Assembly: GCF_013423485.1 (NCBI RefSeq)
Contig: NZ_JABFFR010000020.1
Span: 1-64,000, forward strand
DNA from: Azospirillum oleiclasticum
Lineage (GTDB): Bacteria > Pseudomonadota > Alphaproteobacteria > Azospirillales > Azospirillaceae
DNA length: 64,000 nucleotides
Reading direction: 5' to 3'
Shown here: positions 52,277 through 60,345 of the stretch, in pieces
Numbering within the stretch: the first letter of the stretch is position 1
Layout: each line of letters begins with the position of its first letter
Notes under the pieces: model-generated
The model's database searches: none
What the model saw: only the letters and a program-made list of their open reading frames with translations
Told to the model about the DNA's origin: nothing
Position numbers and translations under genes: made by a program

Positions 52277-54325
52277 TTAACAGTCAGCGAGCACGACCTC
52301 GGATCGAGCCTTTACGGAATGACCCTGCTCCCCAATGGGGACTGCATCGTCGAGGGACAGGATGTCCTCGGGGCTGTCCCGAGCCGTGTCGATCACCCGG
52401 CGCCAGCGGCGTGGTTTCGGATCCTGGATGAGAAATTCCACCTCCGCCGACCCGGCATCGATCATCACGTAGAAATCCACATCCGCTTCCGCGCTTCCGT
52501 CCAGGAGAAAGGCGAGCGTCCGCGTTTCGGCCGAGAGGTCGAGGGCACCGATTGCCCCATGCCACGTGACATCCTGGCGCCAGCTGCGGCTGCGGCCCAG
52601 TGAAGGATGGGCTTTGCGGAACGCGATCATTGCCGTGCAAAATCTGTGGAAGCTGGCGTTGGTTTGCAGAAGATCCCAGTCGAGCCAGGTCGTCTCGTTG
52701 TCCTGGTTGTAGGGATTGTTGTTGCCGCGTTGGGAATTCAGAAACTCGTCGCCTGCCATGAACATCGGCGTGCCGTTGGCCAGCATCAGCAGGCAGAACA
52801 GGTTTTTCGCCTGACGCTGACGCAGCCGGGCAACCGCCTCGGGCACGCCGTCGTCCCCCTCCCATCCGCAGTTCCAGGAGCGGTTGTCATCACGGCCATC
52901 GCGGTTGTCTTCGCCATTCGCCTCGTTGTGTTTCCGGTCATAGCTGACCAGATCGTACAGGCAGAAGCCGTCGTGGCATGTCACGAAGTTGATGCTCTGG
53001 TACGCGTGATAGGCGTCCTCTGATGTATCGGGGAAAAGGTCGTCACTGCCACCGAGACGGCGCATCAGGCCGCTGACCGATCCCTGATCGCCACGAACGA
53101 AGGATCGCACGTCGTTGCGGAAGGCATCGTTCCATTGCAGCCAGGTGGTTCCAGGAAACGAGCGGCCAAGCTGATAGCTGGCCATATCCCATGCCTCGGC
53201 GATCAGGCGCAGGCGAGCCAGGTCGGAGTGCGTGTGGATGGCGCTGATGACCGGTGGATCATCGAGGTCGATCGATCCGTCGGCGCGCCGCGTGAACAGC
53301 GAAGCGAGATCGAAGCGGAAGCCGTCGATCCGGAATCCGTTGGCCCAATGGTGCAGGCTGTCCATGACCATGCCGGCGACGTAGCGATTGGCTGTGTGCA
53401 GGACGTTGCCGGTGCCGCTGTCGTTGCGGTAATGACCGCGGTCGTCGGTCAGAAGGTAGTAGGTGGTGTTGTCCACGCCACGGAAGCTGTAGGTCGGACC
53501 GCTCTCGTCGCCCTCGACGGTATGGTTGTAGACCACGTCGAGAACGATCTCGATGTCGGCTGCGTGCAGTGCCTTGACCAACGCCCGGAACTCATCAAGC
53601 CGCCCTCCCGGCTCGTTATGCGCCGCATAGCCGTGGTGGAGAGCGAAAAAATTAAGCGGCATGTATCCCCAATAGTTCCCCTCGTGGGGATCGAACTGGA
53701 ACACCGGCATGAGTTCGACCACCGTGACGCCGAGCTTCTGCAGATACGGGATTTTATCGATCAGACCTGCGAAGGTGCCCCGTCGTTCGGTGGAAACACC
53801 CGAGTTCGCCCGCTGGGTGAAGCCACGGACATGCAACTCGTAGATGATCGTGCCATGGGTGTGCCGTGGAGAATGGTCACCCGACCAATCGAAGCCGGAC
53901 GCAGCGGCGCGGAGGACGCCGAGCGGGGCGCGGCCGAGATTGGGCCCAGGATGGCGGGCCGCCTCGCGGCTGAACCCGGGCGGAAAGAAAACAGCCATGG
54001 CATAGGGATCAAGCAGAATCTTATCGGGATCGAACCGCTGCCCGTCCGGAAAGGCGCTTGGTCCTTCAACGCGATAGGCATAGTAGGCGGCACCGTCGAC
54101 CACAGTCGCAGGCAGCCGGCAGTGCCAGACGCGCCCGCTCTTGTTGGAACGGGGATCAAAGTGATGGGTGACGATCGGATCGATCGGGTTCTGTGCGGAG
54201 AAAAGCAACAAAGTGACGGCCGTGGCGTGCTTGGAGTAAAGGGCGAAGTTGTAGGCGTCATCTTGCAGGACATAAGAAGCACCAAGTGGCGAGGGCGACC
54301 CTTCGCGCAGCGTCCAGGCACTCAT
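52277..54325 (-). CDS. glgX: Glycogen debranching enzyme GlgX-like (GH13)
   Basis: This 682-residue protein has an N-terminal CBM48-like domain and a GH13 barrel. Catalytic-site stretches are DVVYNHTVEGD, FRIDGFRFDLAS (nucleophile Asp) and LIAEAWD (acid/base Glu), followed by NFVTCHDGF. It removes branch stubs from glycogen after phosphorylase action, which fits the glucan phosphorylase gene about 6 kb away. The start at 54325 has GGAGAG upstream. Its transcript runs parallel to the stress genes to its right. Confidence 0.92.
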   Translation of the reverse strand: MSAWTLREGSPSPLGASYVLQDDAYNFALYSKHATAVTLLLFSAQNPIDPIVTHHFDPRSNKSGRVWHCRLPATVVDGAAYYAYRVEGPSAFPDGQRFDPDKILLDPYAMAVFFPPGFSREAARHPGPNLGRAPLGVLRAAASGFDWSGDHSPRHTHGTIIYELHVRGFTQRANSGVSTERRGTFAGLIDKIPYLQKLGVTVVELMPVFQFDPHEGNYWGYMPLNFFALHHGYAAHNEPGGRLDEFRALVKALHAADIEIVLDVVYNHTVEGDESGPTYSFRGVDNTTYYLLTDDRGHYRNDSGTGNVLHTANRYVAGMVMDSLHHWANGFRIDGFRFDLASLFTRRADGSIDLDDPPVISAIHTHSDLARLRLIAEAWDMASYQLGRSFPGTTWLQWNDAFRNDVRSFVRGDQGSVSGLMRRLGGSDDLFPDTSEDAYHAYQSINFVTCHDGFCLYDLVSYDRKHNEANGEDNRDGRDDNRSWNCGWEGDDGVPEAVARLRQRQAKNLFCLLMLANGTPMFMAGDEFLNSQRGNNNPYNQDNETTWLDWDLLQTNASFHRFCTAMIAFRKAHPSLGRSRSWRQDVTWHGAIGALDLSAETRTLAFLLDGSAEADVDFYVMIDAGSAEVEFLIQDPKPRRWRRVIDTARDSPEDILSLDDAVPIGEQGHSVKARSEVVLADC

Positions 54326-54482
54326 CGGCACTCTCCATTTCCGCGCACGGTGTGGCCAAGGGTAGGGAGCGGGCCATTGCCACATCCACCGCAGGCTAGT
54401 GTCACCGGAATCGGCCGCTTGGGTCCACCAGCGGGCAGCCGTCATCACCCCATCGGTTCAAGGCAGTCGGAGCCTGGCAAGG

Positions 54483-55136
54483 TCACGGGCTGAACCGGGA
54501 GGCGGCATCGTCCAGCAGCGCGACGACCTCGGCATCGTCAAGCTGGGGAAAGCTCTTGTAGTACTGACCGACCGCTCCGAAGAGTTCCGATATGGTCAGG
54601 CAGATCACCTCATCGACCTCGTCGCGAAGCCGCGCGATCACCCCCGGCGGCGCCACCGGCACCGCCAGCACCATCCGGGCCGGCTGGGCTTTCCGTACGG
54701 CGCGCAAGGCAGCCCGCATGGTGGCGCCGGTAGCAATACCGTCGTCGATGACGATGGCGGTGCGCCCCGCAATGGCTGCGCGGGCGCGCGTGCCGAGATA
54801 CCGCCCGCGCCGCCGCGCGATCTCCTTGATCTGTCGGTCGGCTTCCGCCTTGAACCATGCCGGCGAAATGGCGCCACCGATCTCGTCGTTGATCACCAGT
54901 TCCGGTGGATCGCCCTCGGCGACGGCTCCGGCGGCCAGCTCTGGTTGGAGGGGTGTTCCAATCTTGCGCACGAGCACGACATCGAGCGGCGCGCCGAGCG
55001 CGACCGCCACCGGATGCGCAACGGCCACGCCGCCGCGTGGCAAGGCGAGCACGACCGGAAGGCCGGTCTTGTAACCCATCAGGCGCTTGGCCAATCGCCG
55101 GCCGGCGTCGGCCCGGTCGCGGAACGGAGGGATCAT
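54483..55136 (-). CDS. Phosphoribosyltransferase-fold protein
   Basis: This 217-residue protein has a PRPP-binding loop (AIVIDDGIATGATM) and a start (LPVVLALPRGGVAVAHPVA) typical of stand-alone phosphoribosyltransferase-domain proteins of stress clusters. The base substrate is unknown. Such genes often sit next to usp and dienelactone-hydrolase-type genes. It overlaps the end of the protease gene by 4 bases (ATGA), so the two form an operon. Confidence 0.88.
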   Translation of the reverse strand: MIPPFRDRADAGRRLAKRLMGYKTGLPVVLALPRGGVAVAHPVAVALGAPLDVVLVRKIGTPLQPELAAGAVAEGDPPELVINDEIGGAISPAWFKAEADRQIKEIARRRGRYLGTRARAAIAGRTAIVIDDGIATGATMRAALRAVRKAQPARMVLAVPVAPPGVIARLRDEVDEVICLTISELFGAVGQYYKSFPQLDDAEVVALLDDAASRFSP

Positions 55137-55963
55137 CGTGAATCCTCGTGGGACTGGGCGGCATCGTGGCGGAGGAACCCGTCGATGACGCGTGTCGCCG
55201 GGGTGATCGGGATGGCAAAGCCGATGCCGCTGTTGCTGATGACGGACCCGATCACGCTGTCGTTGATGCCGACCAGTTCGCCCTTGAGGTTCACCAAGGC
55301 TCCGCCGGAGTTGCCCGGATTGATGGATGCGTCGGTCTGGATGAGGGCAGTGTCGGGTTCTCCGGGAACTCGCACCCCAAGGCCGCTGACGATCCCGAGC
55401 GTCGCCGTCTGGGCGAGACCGAACGGGTTCCCGATGGCCACGACGTAATCACCCACACGCAGCTCGTCGGAGTTACCCAGCGGAACCGCAACGAGGTCGC
55501 TCGCTTCGACGCGGATCACCGCGATGTCACTGGCCGCGTCGGCACCGACCAGCAGGGCGGCAAGACGTCGGGTGTCAGCCAGTTGGACCTTGATCACGTC
55601 GGCCCCGTCGACAAGGTGGTGGGTGGTGAGAATGACGCCGCCGGATGCATCGATGACGATGCCGGAACCCTGATTGAGGAAGTTCCGCTCCTCCGGCCGC
55701 ACGCGCTTGGGAAGGCCGAACATGCGGCGGAACTCGGGGTCGCGCACCAGGGCCATCTCCTCCGCCGAGAGCGGCCCGCTCGCTGCGATGCTGACCACCC
55801 CTGGAAGAACCCGTTCCAGCATGGGGGCGAGCGTGGGCATTCCGTCCCGCGACGTGTTGCCGGCGCTACCCAGGGTGCAAGCGGCCACCAACGACAGCAC
55901 GGCCACACCGCCGACCATCCATCGGGCCGGCCACGCGATGCACCATCCGCTTTGTCGCGGCAT
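55133..55963 (-). CDS. HtrA-like serine protease lipoprotein without PDZ domain
   Basis: This 276-residue protein has a lipoprotein signal (VLSLVAAC, Cys29) and the chymotrypsin-like S1C fold. The triad is His116 (in LTTHHLVDG, where most HtrA proteins have TNNHV), Asp146 (SDIAVIRV) and Ser219 (NPGNSGGAL). It ends after the protease domain, so the PDZ domains of DegP/DegS are absent. It probably degrades damaged envelope proteins. It lies 24 bases after the small gene at 55988 and overlaps the phosphoribosyltransferase gene. Confidence 0.9.
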   Translation of the reverse strand: MPRQSGWCIAWPARWMVGGVAVLSLVAACTLGSAGNTSRDGMPTLAPMLERVLPGVVSIAASGPLSAEEMALVRDPEFRRMFGLPKRVRPEERNFLNQGSGIVIDASGGVILTTHHLVDGADVIKVQLADTRRLAALLVGADAASDIAVIRVEASDLVAVPLGNSDELRVGDYVVAIGNPFGLAQTATLGIVSGLGVRVPGEPDTALIQTDASINPGNSGGALVNLKGELVGINDSVIGSVISNSGIGFAIPITPATRVIDGFLRHDAAQSHEDSR

Positions 55964-55987
55964 GTGCCTTGCCTCCTGTGTGCCGCG

Positions 55988-56239
55988 CTAGCGTTCGTCC
56001 GGGAACTCATCGTCGCCGATGAGAATGCGGTAGACACGCTCGGCCCGGCCGCTCAGCGAGCGGCGGACTTCCGACACGACATCGTCGCTCAGGCTGTACC
56101 ACGCGAAGGCCTCGGCCAACTCCTCCGGATTGGCTCCCGCGTCCAGAATGGCGACGACACTGGCAGCGTCGATACGTCCGACCGTAGCAATGATATCGTC
56201 GTAGGTCAGAGGTCGCGGAGATGAAGCGGATGCCGTCAT
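55988..56239 (-). CDS. Small hypothetical protein heading a stress operon
   Basis: This 83-residue protein starts at ATG 56239 with GGAGG upstream; the open frame to 56251 would remove the ribosome binding site. It is acidic and helical (LTYDDIIATVGRIDAASVVAIL, read as two pieces; ANPEELAEAFAWYSLSDDVV). It is first in the run small gene, protease, phosphoribosyltransferase. The 14-bp box at 56294 lies about 61 bases upstream. Confidence 0.7.
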   Translation of the reverse strand: MTASASSPRPLTYDDIIATVGRIDAASVVAILDAGANPEELAEAFAWYSLSDDVVSEVRRSLSGRAERVYRILIGDDEFPDER

Positions 56240-56293
56240 GGTGACCTCCACACAAAGCCGACACCATTAGACAACGGTTCCACGGGAGTGCGG

Positions 56294-56307
56294 TTAACCC
56301 AGGTTAA
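56294..56307. promoter_or_regulatory. FNR/DNR-like 14-bp box, perfect palindrome
   Basis: TTAACCCAGGTTAA has perfect 6-base arms around CA. Its centre is about 61 bases upstream of the small gene at 56239 on the minus strand. It is the best copy of the motif in the window. Confidence 0.6.
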
Positions 56308-56584
56308 AGCGCCGCCTTTGGTTGGCGTGAGAAGCGTGAATGGATCGATGCCTGCAATGGGGTGCCGCCAGCAACACACGCCCGTCGGCTACCAACCGAC
56401 CATAGCCGTTGCGCGAACACCCCGTGCCCGGGAGGGTTGTAATTTACTTTTAGTTGTTAAGTGCCCTGTCAAAGACGCCTTCTCCCCACCGTTTGGCCGA
56501 GGTAGAAGTTCCGAGGTCCGCCACCCATGGTGCGGCCGTCGGTTCGCCCGCTCTCGCGCAAGCGCAAAGCCCAAGCGGATCGGC

Positions 56585-57457
56585 TCAGTGGACCATGAAG
56601 ACGGAACAGCCGGGCGCGTTGTTCGTCATATAGCGGGTGACACCGCCGAGGATCATCTCGCGGATTCGGGTGTGGCCATAGCCGCCCATCACCAGGAGCC
56701 CGGCGCCCAGTTCCGCCGCCCCATCCGCCAGGGCTTCGCCCACCGAACGGCCCTGGCGTTCGATCGGCCGGACGAGCGCGTCGATGCCGTGCCACGACAG
56801 GTGCTCGGCGAGGCGGGCGGCTTCACCCGGCATCGTGGACCGGCCAACACCATCCTCGGATACCGTCAGCACCGTTACCGTCGTGGCGATGCGCAAGAGG
56901 GGCAACGCGGCGCCCACCGCCCGTACGGAGCTGGGGCTGCCGTTCCAGGCAACGGCGACCAACCGCAATCCGTCCGCCACGGCGTTCGGAGCGGCCAGGA
57001 CCAGCGGTCGCCCGGTCTCGAACAGACCAGTCTCGACGAACGAGACACGGGACGGGTTCGTCGGTGCCTGGCACAGGACAATCAGGTCGGCATAGCGGCC
57101 CTCCTGCACCAAAATCCGGTCCGGCCGGCCCGTCAATTCCCTCCACCAGGCGGTGATCACCTCTCCGCCTCGCGACCGCTCCACCTGCTCCGCGCCGGCC
57201 TGGGACGCCAACCGGTGGAAGGCGCTGCGGGCGTTCTCCGCCGCTTCGCGCAGCATGCGGTCGGACTCCTCCAATATGCCGGCGATCATGTCCGCGGTCA
57301 GGCCCGAACCTGCCAGCGGAGCACTCTGCCGCGGATCCCATCGGGCGTGCAACGCTTCCACATGCGCTCCGAAGGGACGGGCGAGACTGAACGCGACGGA
57401 AAGCGCAGGGTCGTCCAGCGGCGACCCATCGACGGGCACCAGAACGTGCTTGATCAT
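56585..57457 (-). CDS. Universal stress protein with two Usp domains
   Basis: This 290-residue protein has an N-terminal Usp domain (MIKHVLVPVDGSPLDDPALS) and a C-terminal one ending in LLVMGGYGHTRIREMILGGVTRYM, the ATP-binding GxxG signature. Tandem Usp proteins commonly support survival under energy or oxygen limitation. The start at 57457 has GGAGG upstream. It is divergent from hsp20, and the 14-bp box at 57529 lies between them. Confidence 0.92.
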   Translation of the reverse strand: MIKHVLVPVDGSPLDDPALSVAFSLARPFGAHVEALHARWDPRQSAPLAGSGLTADMIAGILEESDRMLREAAENARSAFHRLASQAGAEQVERSRGGEVITAWWRELTGRPDRILVQEGRYADLIVLCQAPTNPSRVSFVETGLFETGRPLVLAAPNAVADGLRLVAVAWNGSPSSVRAVGAALPLLRIATTVTVLTVSEDGVGRSTMPGEAARLAEHLSWHGIDALVRPIERQGRSVGEALADGAAELGAGLLVMGGYGHTRIREMILGGVTRYMTNNAPGCSVFMVH

Positions 57458-57528
57458 GGCATCCTCCCGAAGCTCAGGGGTGTGCCGCCCCATCACCGGC
57501 AGCGTGCACCGTGGAAACGGCTCCGGCA

Positions 57529-57542
57529 TTGATCCACGTTAA
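57529..57542. promoter_or_regulatory. FNR/DNR-like 14-bp box between usp and hsp20
   Basis: TTGATCCACGTTAA. One half matches the FNR/FixK half-site TTGAT, the other the GTTAA half of the local motif. It lies about 79 bases from the usp start and about 84 bases from the hsp20 start, so it could serve both. Confidence 0.55.
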
Positions 57543-57618
57543 CGTCCGCACCTCGGCAACGTGGTTGAAGAGGTCCCGCGCCTTCGCAGTGGAACCCTAC
57601 ACGCATGGAGGAACAGCC

Positions 57619-58173
57619 ATGGCTGACACGAATCTTGCCGAAAGGCCGAAGCAGCAGGTTTCGAGCACCGGTGCGGCCGCGACGGAGTTGGCCGAACGCA
57701 GCCGCCACCCATTCCTGACGCTGCGCGACGAGTTCGACCGGTTGTTCGACGAAGCGTCGACTTTGTTCCGTCTGCCCTGGAGCCGGCGGCAGCCGTTCGA
57801 CCTGGAACCGATGCTTCGCCTTGGCGGCGATGCCGGTGCCATCATTCCGCCGGCCGACGTCGAGGAGACCGAGGGCGAGTACCGCGTGGTTCTGGATGTG
57901 CCCGGACTCGACGAGACGAACGTCGAGGTCGGTGTGCAGGACGATGTCCTGTCCATTCGCGCGGAGAAGCGGGAGGAGAGCGAGGAGAAGGACAAGAACC
58001 GCTACCTCTCCGAACGGCGTTACGGGGTCTGCGCGCGGACCTTCCGGTTGCCGGCCAACGTGGACCGCGAGCGCATCGCCGCTGGCATGAAGAACGGGGT
58101 GCTCACCATCACCCTGCCCAAGAGCGAGCCGAGCAAACCATCCAAGCGCAACATCCCGGTGAGCAAGGTGTGA
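57619..58173 (+). CDS. Hsp20/alpha-crystallin small heat-shock protein
   Basis: This 184-residue chaperone has an alpha-crystallin domain at about residues 75-170. The typical strands (YRVVLDVPGLDETNVEVGV, VLSIRAEKREE) and the end motif GVLTITLPKSE are present. The N-terminus includes FLTLRDEFDRLFDEA. It prevents aggregation of unfolding proteins without ATP. The start at 57619 has GGAGG upstream. It is divergent from usp and shares the intergenic box. A strong hairpin follows. Confidence 0.95.
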   Translation: MADTNLAERPKQQVSSTGAAATELAERSRHPFLTLRDEFDRLFDEASTLFRLPWSRRQPFDLEPMLRLGGDAGAIIPPADVEETEGEYRVVLDVPGLDETNVEVGVQDDVLSIRAEKREESEEKDKNRYLSERRYGVCARTFRLPANVDRERIAAGMKNGVLTITLPKSEPSKPSKRNIPVSKV

Positions 58174-58182
58174 TACCGCGCC

Positions 58183-58211
58183 CGCGGCCGGCGTAGAAGA
58201 CGCCGGCCGCG
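58183..58211 (+). terminator. Strong GC hairpin after hsp20
   Basis: Perfect 12-base arms (CGCGGCCGGCGT / ACGCCGGCCGCG) surround a 5-base loop. No T-run follows, so it is not a classical intrinsic terminator. It may still slow polymerase or protect the hsp20 message end. Confidence 0.5.
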
Positions 58212-58303
58212 GTTCGGGCGTGGGATGCGGTTCGCGCGTGCGGCGGTGGCCGGATCGATCGCCGCCGCCCCGACGCGGCGCCTCTTCTCGAAGGATCAGG
58301 ACG

Positions 58304-59665
58304 ATGACAACGGCTTCCGGCGATCCATGCGATGGGGACAGCCTCCTGCTCACGGACTTCTACGAACTGGCGATGCTGCACGCCTACATCGATCACGGGA
58401 TGACCGGTGGCGCGTCGTTCGAGCTGTTCGTCCGCAAACTCCCGCCGGGCCGCAACTTCCTGATCGCGGCCGGGCTGGAACAGGCGCTCGACTTCCTGGA
58501 GCACGCCCGCTTCACGGCCGACGACATCGCCTGGCTGCGGGAACACGCCAACCTCTCCGACACCGCGCTGCAAGCGCTCGCCGACTTCCGCTTCATGGGC
58601 GACGTCGACGCATTGCCGGAGGGAACGGTCTTCTTCGCCCATGAACCACTGCTCCGCGTCACCGCCAGCCTGCCGGTGGCGCAACTGCTCGAGACTCGTC
58701 TGATCAACCTCGTCCACTTCCAGACCGTCGTCGCCTCGAAGGCCGCAAGGTTGGTGCTGGCCGCCCGTGGCCGGCCGCTGGTGGACTTCGGGCTGCGGCG
58801 TGCGCATGGCGCGGAAGCGGGTCTGCTGGCGGCGCGCGCAAGCTGGCTGGCCGGGTTCGCGGGAACGGCAACGGCACTGGCCGCGCGCCGCTTCGGCATC
58901 CCGGTCGTGGGCACGATGGCGCATTCCTTCGTCCAGGCGCACGAACGGGAATCGGCAGCCTTCGTGAATTTCGCCCGGTCCCGTCCCGGCAACCTCGTCC
59001 TGCTGCTCGACACCTATGACACGGAGACGGCAGCGCGCAAGGCGGTGGCACTTGCACACGGGCTCTCGGCCGAAGGCATCGAACTGGCCGGCGTGCGGCT
59101 CGACAGCGGCGACCTGGAGGCGCTGTCCTGGCGGGTGCGGTCCATCCTCGACGCGGGCGGCCTGACCGGCACACGCATCATCGCAAGCGGTGGGCTGGAC
59201 GAGGAGTCGGTCGCCAAACTGGTGGAGGCGGACACCCCCATCGACAGCTTCGGCGTCGGCACCAGTCTCACCACCTCCAGCGACGCGCCGGCGCTCGACT
59301 GCGCCTACAAGCTTGTGGAGTACGATGGACGGCCGCGGCGCAAGCGGTCCCCGGGCAAGCAGACATGGCCCGGGCGCAAGCAGGTCTTCCGGCTCCACGG
59401 AATCGACGGCCGCATCGCTGCCGACCGGCTCACAACCGCGGACGCGCGGGAGCCGGGACGCCCCATGCTGGTGCCGGTGATGCGTGGTGGACACCGCCTG
59501 TTCCCTTCACCCGACCTGGCCAACATCCGCCGCTACGCTGCTACGCAGCTGGCAAGCCTGCCGAACCCTCTCCGCAGCCTGAGCCGTCACGCTACCCTGA
59601 CGGTGGAGATCGCTCCTGAGTTGCATCGGCTGGCCGAGGAGGCCGACCGGATCGGGGAAGGGTGA
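58304..59665 (+). CDS. pncB: Nicotinate phosphoribosyltransferase
   Basis: This enzyme of about 453 residues makes nicotinate mononucleotide for NAD salvage. The start LLLTDFYELAMLHAYIDHGM, the middle DFGLRRAHG and IRLDSGDLEALS-type stretches (here VRLDSGDLEALSW), and the FGVGTSL motif are typical. It is of the shorter PncB2-like type found in stress clusters. ATG 58304 has AGGA upstream. It lies after the hsp20 hairpin and may be expressed by read-through or by its own promoter. Confidence 0.93.
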   Translation: MTTASGDPCDGDSLLLTDFYELAMLHAYIDHGMTGGASFELFVRKLPPGRNFLIAAGLEQALDFLEHARFTADDIAWLREHANLSDTALQALADFRFMGDVDALPEGTVFFAHEPLLRVTASLPVAQLLETRLINLVHFQTVVASKAARLVLAARGRPLVDFGLRRAHGAEAGLLAARASWLAGFAGTATALAARRFGIPVVGTMAHSFVQAHERESAAFVNFARSRPGNLVLLLDTYDTETAARKAVALAHGLSAEGIELAGVRLDSGDLEALSWRVRSILDAGGLTGTRIIASGGLDEESVAKLVEADTPIDSFGVGTSLTTSSDAPALDCAYKLVEYDGRPRRKRSPGKQTWPGRKQVFRLHGIDGRIAADRLTTADAREPGRPMLVPVMRGGHRLFPSPDLANIRRYAATQLASLPNPLRSLSRHATLTVEIAPELHRLAEEADRIGEG

Positions 59666-60063
59666 GATACCGTCACGCTGTGCCAGCCCTGATTCAGGCA
59701 GTCGTAGAAGGTTTCGAGACGTGCGTTTCGGCAGACGCAGGTGAGGCATCCGCCCCGGCCCACGGCAAAGCCGCTGATGACATGACGGGAAGGACGCACC
59801 CTGCAGCCGCCCTGACCGCCCTGGCCCTCGCCCTGGGGGGTGGTGCTGCCGTCGCCGGTGTACGCTGCGGAGGACGTGATCGGGAGCCTGCCCTTCGGCA
59901 TTCTCTTCACGCAGCCCACGGACACCCTCGCCGACATAGTCATCAACATTGCCGAGCAGGCATACGCCCGCCGCCCTAACCCAGGTTAAGGCGAACGGCG
60001 CCATCGACGGCCACCATCCCCGCAGAACCCCCTTTTCAACCGGTTCTCCAGGGAGCGAGCGTG
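59666..60063. other. Gap before the glucan phosphorylase operon
   Basis: No gene is firmly supported. A short plus-strand frame ending at 59990 reads protein-like (VIGSLPFGILFTQPTDTLAD, then IVINIAEQAYARR) but has no start or known family and ends in the 14-bp box. It may be a gene remnant. Confidence 0.35.
59976..59989. promoter_or_regulatory. FNR/DNR-like 14-bp box upstream of the phosphorylase operon
   Basis: CTAACCCAGGTTAA differs by one base from the perfect palindrome at 56294. Its centre is about 81 bases before the start at 60064. Confidence 0.55.
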
Positions 60064-60339
60064 ATGACACACACCGATATCGACCTCTTGAGGGAGCGGG
60101 CGGAGCACCAGATCGTGGCCGATGCCTTGGCCTCGGTCCGTCTGTTCCATGCGCTCTACGGACAGGGCGAGCAGACGCGGGAATGGATCGCCGAGCTGTC
60201 GCGGGCGCTCTACCGCATGGGCTGCGGCGAGCGGGCGCCTGAGCGGGAGTCGATCCTGGCGAACGCCGCCGACGCCATCGCCAGGACCTATCTCCGCCGC
60301 CCGGCCCGCGAGTTGGAGTGGCCCCAGCCGGGGGCCTAG
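60064..60339 (+). CDS. Small hypothetical protein before glucan phosphorylase
   Basis: This 91-residue helical protein begins MTHTDIDLLRERAEHQIVAD and ends in ARELEWPQPGA. GGAG lies 8 bases before ATG 60064 (GTG 60061 is also in frame). It lies 6 bases before the phosphorylase start, so the two are co-transcribed. No family is recognised. Confidence 0.6.
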   Translation: MTHTDIDLLRERAEHQIVADALASVRLFHALYGQGEQTREWIAELSRALYRMGCGERAPERESILANAADAIARTYLRRPARELEWPQPGA

Positions 60340-60345
60340 ACCGAC

